Positions 60,001 through 64,000 of a DNA stretch of 64,000 bases are shown piece after piece. The stretch is from positions 1,499,001 to 1,563,000 of the forward strand of contig VICG01000008.1 in assembly GCA_008692225.1 (NCBI GenBank), given 5' to 3'. The DNA is from Monilinia fructicola. Lineage: Eukaryota; Ascomycota; Leotiomycetes; Helotiales; Sclerotiniaceae. Positions within the stretch are counted from its first letter, which is position 1; every line of letters starts with the position of its first letter. A model generated the notes under the pieces. The model made no database searches. It was not told where the DNA came from and saw only the letters and a list, made by a program, of their open reading frames with translations. Made by a program: the position numbers and the translations under genes.

Positions 60001-63000
60001 CCAGGATAGCTCATGCTATCTTCTAGTATATCGAACCTAAATACATCTGTCGAATCCCCTTTACTTGCCAATCTCTTGTGGAATTATGGAAAAGTATGTT
60101 GCTGATTACCCTTAGGTATGTACCAGTTCTGGTATTTTAAGGGAACTTGATGAAAATAAGGTTCAGCAACTTCACGATGATGCCCTTCGAGGAAAGCTGA
60201 GGATTCAAATTGCGATAGTTCTGACGCAGTTATTTTTTCAAAGGCCACTAAAAGACTCTTCCTTCTTTTGATTAGGGTAGCCATATATCCCTGTGAATTT
60301 CTATTCGTGGACTGATTCGAACAGATTTATTGCACACGCAAGAGGCACGCTGTTCTTAGGAGACGCAGATTCCCATCATCTTCGACGTAATTACACTCAA
60401 TTTTCATTTCTCAATTCTTAGGCATCTTTGTGGAGATAGAATTATACAAATGCTACGATGTACCATCACAGTCTCCACCAGAAACAGACTATAAGAGAGC
60501 GGTCGAGAGACATGACACTTGAGGTTCAGCGGTCGCGAGGTAAAACGGACATTTGCGCATGCCGCATTACCCATTAGTTATGTTTAATGATTTAAACTAA
60601 GCAAAAGTAGATGCCGAGGAAGCACATGAAAAATGAGGAGACAAAGAGGGTAATCTGGTAGAGCAGCGACAAGATTATGGTTCATTCTGCTCATAAAATG
60701 GTAGAGTACGTTCAACATGGCAATTGCTGGCTTGGAAAGCAGGGCAACAAGAAATTTGAGGATGGTAGGGCATACTAGTTCACGCGAAAATATCAGTGTA
60801 ACAAGCACCAAAGTGCTGTCTACAAATTCATTCATTGAGACTCCTATTGTGTCACTGAGAGATACCTAGCTATAGGTGGGTCCTGTATAAAAGAGCGAGT
60901 AGTGCTGAGCAAAGAAATGCTGAAGTAGGACTTCTGTTTAAAACGTAGTGATCATGGATAGAATGGCGAGACGAATAGCGTAACTTGAAGTTTTGGAATA
61001 ACACTAGTGAGGGCATCATATTCAGACCTTCCTACTGAACTGTTTGTTGTGATGAGATTTGAAGTCCAGTCAGATGTCGACTCTGGGCTGGGGTCCCCTC
61101 GCATGCTCCCTGGGAAGGTCAATATTGATTTTTGATTGTGATCCATGACAACGATAATCTGCACGTTCCTCATACTCTATGATACTGTTAGGAACTTGAA
61201 GATCATGGTCCAGAGCAAAGCTCGCCCAGGCTTGAGTAGTGAATCTGGGCCATACGACGGTGATGATCATTAACAGGCGGCGACGGCATCATTGCTGTTA
61301 TTTGTCCCGAATTACTTGAAGAGACCTAGCCCCTCCCTATCTACCTCAGTCCTCGCGTATGTCATATACTTTGTCTAATGCAAGCTTTCTAAGCCTTAGC
61401 TTCAGATATGACGTCAGCGTATTTACTCTCGGGTGTCCGCCGAAGGATTCAAGCGCTTGTATTGTAGACAGGTATGATCCTAGAGACTGACTACAGCTAA
61501 TATTCTGTGCGCTTTGTTGTTTAATTTATATCCTGGTGATAAGTGTGCGAAAAAGGTTCGATTCGTAGGTGTGGAGAAGGCTGAGTTGTTTGGATAATAT
61601 GAAGTGAAGCTGTATTAACTTCGCTAGAGTCGCACCTGTGGTGTTTAGCTCTAATGATTTTTAACTAGAGCAGACACAAATTTCAATATGTGGATATGAT
61701 TATTGCAACATAAGTCATACCATATCTCATTGCCCATCTGAGGCAATTAATGCTCCCCAAATTGTGGCCGGGGCCGAGGTTGGTCCTGAGAGCTGGGACT
61801 AGTCAGTGAGCACTACGATATCAACCAAGGTATCTTAGACTGCTCCTATTATGTAGTATCACAGATTATGTTTTCCGGGTTTCAATATTGCACTCAAGAC
61901 TAAAAAGGAAGAATGGTCTCCGAATTGATTGCACCATTGAACATTATGGCGCTTAGCTTCAAACATGTGACATCAAAATGAGTCGCATCCAGCACCCACG
62001 CAAGTAGGCATATATTTCTGACCTATTACAACCTAAGTTGATTTCATCAAACCTTGGTGTTTGTTCGCGAAGAGGACTCAGCAAAACCCGTGCCAGGTTC
62101 TCATTTGATGCATCTTTCCCAGTCCATGCGAGGTGATACATAACGACTGAGTGTAAATTCGAGTTCAACTAATTATTAATCAAGGAGTCAAAGCAGGAAT
62201 GTGTAGGGCGGTTTCGGTACGGTTCGATCTGACAGCTTTTAGAGAGAATGAATGGCACGCTCCTCCCCGTGCTGGAACGAAGAACAACTGATATTCATAA
62301 GCGTTTAGCCAAGACACTTGATACAATTGGAACCCGAATATCTGGGGCGCTCTACATCTTGATTACAGGTGTCTCGATCAAATCTTGACAAAACAAGATC
62401 CGGGGTCGGCCGACAAGCCATTTGCTAGTTTTACGGTACCCAGAGAAACCCAAGTGCACAGAAAATCGCATTCAAGCCCCCAAAAGAATTGCCCAGGTAC
62501 AATTGATGCTGTGTAGTTCGAATAATATTCAGAAAATAAGAGCAAACTTAAAAGACAATTCCACCCGCACTAAAAACTCAAGCCAAGCCAGGTTTGAGAG
62601 GCTCGACGGGTGTATTTAGTACTGATGACAGTTTTTGAAAACTACTCTCAAACCTTGTCTAGACTTTGGATAAAAGGGCTACGCCATTTCAATAAGTCTA
62701 GTCCTTAAGCGTAGGCACCGTTAGGCTTTCATCATGACATGACGATACTCTGGTTCAAATATCAGAAAGGAAAGAGCCATGGTCCTCGTTGTTCAGGAGA
62801 AATAGCCTCTATGCCATGGAAGTATCAGGAAAGGGCAGCCGCCCATCGAAAATGGAGGTGAGAGCGGGGCAAAATATACAATAAGTTGCTAAGTTTTCGT
62901 CGAGTCAGTGCTAGTCCAGGAAACTGTTGGGAGCACTGCGAAGTGTAGAACCCATTTCCGCACAAACAGCGAGTGGACAAACTTCTACAGTAAGGATCCC

Positions 63001-64000
63001 GTGTAAGTTTGAAGAATTTTAGTGATAATGCAATAGTAAATCAAAATAAAAAACAAAAACAAAAACAAAATCTCAATACCAACAGACCCTGTCCTGCATA
63101 GCGCCTAGAAGATACCAATGCATACTCTATCGTCCCGTGGTAGAAACATCTCCATAGTCACTTAACCACCATTTCTGGGATCCCATGCAGAGGGGTACGT
63201 GTATGTGAATGAGATGGGCACAAATTCTAGGCCTTGAGAGGAACTAGTCCCAAGTCTTTAGAAGAACTTGAAAATTGAACTTGCAAGAACCAGAATTGAG
63301 AATCTTGGTCACTTGTACAGGCCCTTGCATCGATTCAAGACCGAAAAGTCCAGGTATCAAGATACGAGGTGGGCGAAGATCCCCCTACTTCATCAATTCC
63401 ACTCAAAATATGATGCAAGAGAGAAATCATCGTCCATATTCCCTTCGGACTTCAGGTATTGGCAGTCCCATTGCCAGATCTATTGCTGGAGTAAGCTTTG
63501 TCATGTGATTTGATGGAATGGTCATGACACATTTTCAATCTCACCGCCCACATACATAGAATGGAGTAAGTACATACATACATACCATCAGCAATGGGAT
63601 GAAATTCCATACACCCATGTACGGGTTATTTCCCCTCATGAATTACATTGTGAAGACATCTTCCGATTTGCGGGGGCGGCTTTGTTGGGCGCATCATCGC
63701 ATCCAAGCCGTTTTCGGGCTGTTTGTTGACTACGACCAACTCAGTTCCCATGATACATCAGATCGAACCAAGTCGAACCACATAGCATTAAATTGTATAT
63801 ATAGAATATCGGAAAACCAAACACCAAGCTTATCGTATTGTTCACTTCTTGCTTGCTTGCTTGCTTGCTTATATCACATCCCAGCATATGTCAACTCTTC
63901 AGCAACCCCTCCTGCTAGCCCCATCTACATAACCGAGGGATACAACACTGCACATGTACGGCACATTGAAATTCCTTTCACCCTAGCATCCCAGCCAGCT
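57076..64000. other. gene-poor tail, no reliable gene
   Basis: Several short frames (57107-57331 -, 58389-58757 +, 58293-58535 -, 60584-60835 -, 63268-63513 +) have no motif and mostly overlap each other on opposite strands. The plus frame at 58389 (IQLFIDKELFDKVPGFEIIE) reads best, but I cannot support a gene model. CTTG repeat at 63845-63871, AAAAAC repeat at 63049-63069. No tRNA or rRNA recognised. Confidence 0.4.
63845..63871. repeat. CTTG microsatellite
   Basis: About six to seven perfect 4-bp units. Confidence 0.85.

Noticed and set aside
61540..61600. Possible tRNA B-box (GGTTCGATTCG)
   Set aside because: No matching A-box, acceptor stem or anticodon arm could be drawn around it.

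Overview
The window looks like nuclear DNA from a filamentous ascomycete (Pezizomycotina). Genes carry short introns of about 45-80 nt with GT...AG ends and CTAAC/CTGAC-like branch sites. The gene set is typical of such fungi: a NIMA kinase, a cryptochrome-DASH, an MFS sugar porter, a NACHT STAND protein and a GMC oxidoreductase. Repeats have been turned into almost pure A+T by what looks like repeat-induced point mutation (RIP). A leotiomycete related to Botrytis/Sclerotinia is my guess from general resemblance, not a proven placement.

Layout. 0-9 kb: a 231-bp MITE, then a secreted GMC oxidoreductase (+), a secreted Gly-rich protein (+), a class-I-like O-methyltransferase (-) and a divergent SRPK-like kinase (-). 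9.2-10.6 kb: a RIP-eroded DNA transposon with long TIRs. 12-18 kb: a small disordered ORF, a membrane-anchored hotdog thioesterase (-), an unrecognised two-exon gene (+) and two tandem GNAT acetyltransferases (-). 18.5-22.4 kb: a NACHT-type NLR-like protein (+). 23.7-26.3 kb: a small membrane protein (-) and an ankyrin + double-BTB protein (-). 26.7-33.5 kb: a complete 6.8-kb LTR retrotransposon with 5-bp target-site duplications, heavily RIPped. 33.9-40.7 kb: NIMA-family kinase (+) and cryptochrome-DASH (-), convergent around a microsatellite field. 40.7-47.7 kb: simple repeats, another AT-rich relic sharing sequence with the 9-10 kb element, and a C-rich to G-rich skew switch. 47.7-49.4 kb: MFS sugar transporter (-). 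49.4-64 kb: gene-poor, with two unrecognised protein-coding remnants on the minus strand.

The genes do not form one obvious pathway. The strongest cross-cutting observation is that at least four, probably six, reading frames are each broken by exactly one surplus base, mostly in or beside short homopolymers. In every case removing one base restores both the conserved protein and total exon length divisible by three. That points either to residual insertion errors in the assembly or, less likely, to parallel pseudogenisation. Well-supported intact genes are the hotdog thioesterase, both GNATs, the ankyrin/BTB gene, the NIMA kinase and the sugar transporter. All exon boundaries here were deduced by eye from frame, splice signals and family knowledge; no alignment was run.
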